Positions 62,101 through 64,000 of a DNA stretch of 64,000 bases are shown here, in pieces. The notes beneath the pieces are model-generated. The model made no database searches. It was not told the DNA's origin and saw nothing but the letters and a program-made list of their open reading frames with translations. The translations under genes were made by a program, and so were the position numbers. Source of the DNA: Mesocentrotus franciscanus (Eukaryota > Echinodermata > Echinoidea > Camarodonta > Strongylocentrotidae); the NCBI GenBank assembly GCA_037976565.1, contig CP137674.1, positions 2,323,690 to 2,387,689 of the forward strand, given 5' to 3'. Positions within the stretch are counted from its first letter, which is position 1, and every line of letters begins with the position of its first letter.

Positions 62101-64000
62101 AAGCAAGTGGGCGCTTGTAAAATGGCGACTGGCTGGAATGCTCCCCAGGGAGTGGAAAATGTGCATACATTGTGTGCGGGTAAGCCTGAATCCGATGACC
62201 GGGGTAATAATATATCTGTAAAGCGCTTAGGCACATCGTTGGATCGATGTATTGGGCGCTATATAAAAGCGGAATATTATTATTATATATTATTATTATT
62301 ATGGGCCCGTTTTAAGAGTGTGCAGACTAATAACAAAATTTAAAAGGACGATCCAACCTTTGCAACCAGTTGAAAGATGTAAACGCATACATATCAGTGA
62401 CTTAAATTGATGAACGTATGAACAAAGTTGGATAGATAAGAAAGAAAGTTCTGAATGTTTGAAAAATGATTAGACGTATTACGGAGAATCTCAAATTGGC
62501 TGATTGGTCATTCGACTGTGGCGTGTTATTAGGAAAATTTTGTTTTCGAAAAAATGTGAATTTGAATTTATCTCCGAAGAATTACCTCAGGGCTGCATCA
62601 TAAATGACATGTTACTATAAATATTTTGCTCAGCAGTGAAAGCTGTAAGATTATTTTTATTTCACGCACTTTGTGTGTTGGAGCAAAATGAAGAGTCGTG
62701 TGACATTACATCACAGTGACGCTAATAACTATTACATCATTGCGATATTTCATTTTGTTTATCCAAATTAATCGATTTTATTCAAACTCTCACCAATCTC
62801 TTTCTTTTCTTTTTTTCTTGTTTCTATTTGTTATACATGAGTATATGTAACTTCAGAAATTGTCACAAGCAAATATCAAGATTGGTATAGCGCCAAACTG
62901 TAATTTTAAAACGTCCGACTTTCAAAATATTTGATTTAGAGAAGCACTCGTTTTAATAAAAGGAAATCTAGATACACCGCCCCCTCTCGCCGACGTCAGA
63001 GCCATCGCCCTATTATATAGTCAAGATGTTACTCTTTATTATCAGACAGTTCATAGAGTGTGATGTGAGGGAGAGGGAAGAGAGAGAGAGAGAGAGAGAT
63101 GGCATGCCCCCATCATTGTTGACTCACTATTGAATGTCATAAAGTTTCCAGGTAGCATATAACTGGTGTGGGCTGCCAAGAGGAAATGTGATAACTTCCT
63201 GGGATTATGTAATATTGCATTCGAAGGATTATAACGGGAAAATGTGTCTCATAATAATATATATGTGCTGAGATTTATATTCACCCCTTTTGTCTCTCGG
63301 TCTCTCAACCCCGTCCCTTGATGTCTCATCTGTCTCTGTCTCTCTCTCTCTGTCTCTCTCTCTCTCTCCCCCTCCCCTCTCTCTCTCCCCTCCCCTCTCT
63401 CTCTCTCTCTCTCTCTCTCTCAGGCTGATTTCATAATCCCAGTTCTTGCTACAGTTTGTGAAGCCCCTTTACCAAAGTATTACACTCATTTAATTATCAT
63501 TCTTAAGTCAGAAATTTCAAAGCTTATCAATTAACACTTTTATTTTCTTTGTTTCTACAGTGATTGCTATAGTGGTACCCATAGCAGTCTTTAGAAATGC
63601 TGGCCAAACAAATGGTAAGTTAAACCCATTGTTTCTTTCATGTGCATGATTTCAAGAATAACAAGACAGACGAGTCTTGTCACCCCAATGTGCGATGCCT
63701 TTTTTTATAACTTTTTTTTAGGGGGTATTTATTTACTTATTTTAGTTATGTATATACATAGGGATATATAGATATAAATATTTATCCATCTATCTATTTA
63801 TTAATTTATTTATTTATTTATTCATTCGTTCATTAATTAATTCATTCATTTTCTTTCCTTTCTTTTTTACAATCTATCTATCTATCTATCTATCTTTCTA
63901 TCTAAGCTCGGATATCATTCATTCTCAGGTGACTGTTATGCTGGCAAAACCAGAACTATAGGAAATACTGTGAACGCGCAAATCCACAGAAATAAATATT
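59187..64000 (+). CDS. 5' part of an unidentified single-pass membrane (or secreted) protein gene, truncated by window end
   Basis: Three exons splice in frame: 59187-59241 (ATG, ends GTAAGT), 63561-63614 (after TTTCTACAG), and from 63929 to the window edge (after CATTCTCAG). The product starts with seven polar residues (MACDKKW), then about 22 hydrophobic residues spanning the first splice junction (AVFAVFVSFIV then VIAIVVPIAVF), then RNAGQTNGDCYAGK. This is typical of a type II signal anchor or an uncleaved signal peptide. The family is not recognisable from the 60 or so visible residues, and no PLA2 motif is seen. The phase-1 first intron resembles the PLA2 genes, but that phase is common for signal exons. 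TATA, CCAAT and X-box elements lie upstream. Confidence 0.6.
61932..62302 (+). repeat. full-length tRNA-derived SINE
   Basis: The head resembles a tRNA: A-box-like TGGTCGAGTGG and B box GGGTTCGAATCCC at 61982. The body includes CTCTCCACCCAGGTGTTAAA and GGGTACCCGGTAGG. The 3' part is AAGCGCTTAGGCAC… GGGCGCTATATAAAAGCGG, then (ATT)n. It is the reference copy for the fragments listed elsewhere. It lies inside the first intron of the gene starting at 59187. Confidence 0.9.
63300..63421 (+). repeat. (CT)n microsatellite
   Basis: About 120 bp of CTCT/CCCT repeats 140 bp upstream of the second exon of the right-edge gene. Confidence 0.9.
63870..63904 (+). repeat. (ATCT)n microsatellite
   Basis: About eight ATCT units directly before the acceptor of the third exon at 63929. 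Confidence 0.85.

Noticed and set aside
61937..62343. Overlapping 94- and 109-codon open frames, and the tRNA-like head as a possible tRNA gene
   Set aside because: They lie in the SINE. The tRNA-like part lacks a proper acceptor stem and is followed by the SINE body.

Overview
The window is animal nuclear DNA: AT-rich, intron-rich, crowded with microsatellites and small DNA transposons. The repeat style (tRNA-headed SINEs ending in a 'GCGCTATATAAA…(ATT)n' tail, many TA- and TTAA-flanked foldback MITEs) together with the secreted phospholipase A2 genes suggests a marine deuterostome, most likely an echinoderm such as a sea urchin. That assignment is inference; no database search was possible.

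Left third (about 1.6-16.4 kb, minus strand): a complete 11-exon DMAP1 gene, the SANT-domain subunit of the TIP60/NuA4 and SRCAP chromatin complexes, read as a continuous 524-residue frame. Its 5.5 kb first intron holds a pile of palindromic DNA transposons inserted into one another (11.35-16.08 kb). A complete tRNA-Cys(GCA) gene lies 308 bp beyond the DMAP1 start codon, in divergent orientation.

Middle and right (18.1-55.3 kb, plus strand): three tandem secreted phospholipase A2 genes of the conventional Ca2+/His-Asp type. They share a signal-peptide exon, a Ca-loop exon, a His-Asp exon and a C-terminal Cys-rich exon, and the same intron phases. The first two keep the catalytic residues. The third has lost the catalytic-site Asp (His-Asn instead of His-Asp) and has a rewritten calcium loop, so it is probably a non-enzymatic PLA2-like protein. 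Between the first and second genes lies a non-coding tandem segmental duplication (21,347-27,240 and 27,241-35,520) whose junction, internal rearrangement and copy-specific transposon insertions can be read directly.

Right edge (59.1-64 kb, plus strand): the first three coding exons of a further gene that runs off the window, encoding a short cytosolic N-terminus and one membrane segment. Its promoter shows an RFX-type X-box, a CCAAT box and a TATA box.

No bacterial-type system, CRISPR array or autonomous transposase gene is recognisable. Most long open frames in the window are translations of microsatellites or palindromic elements.
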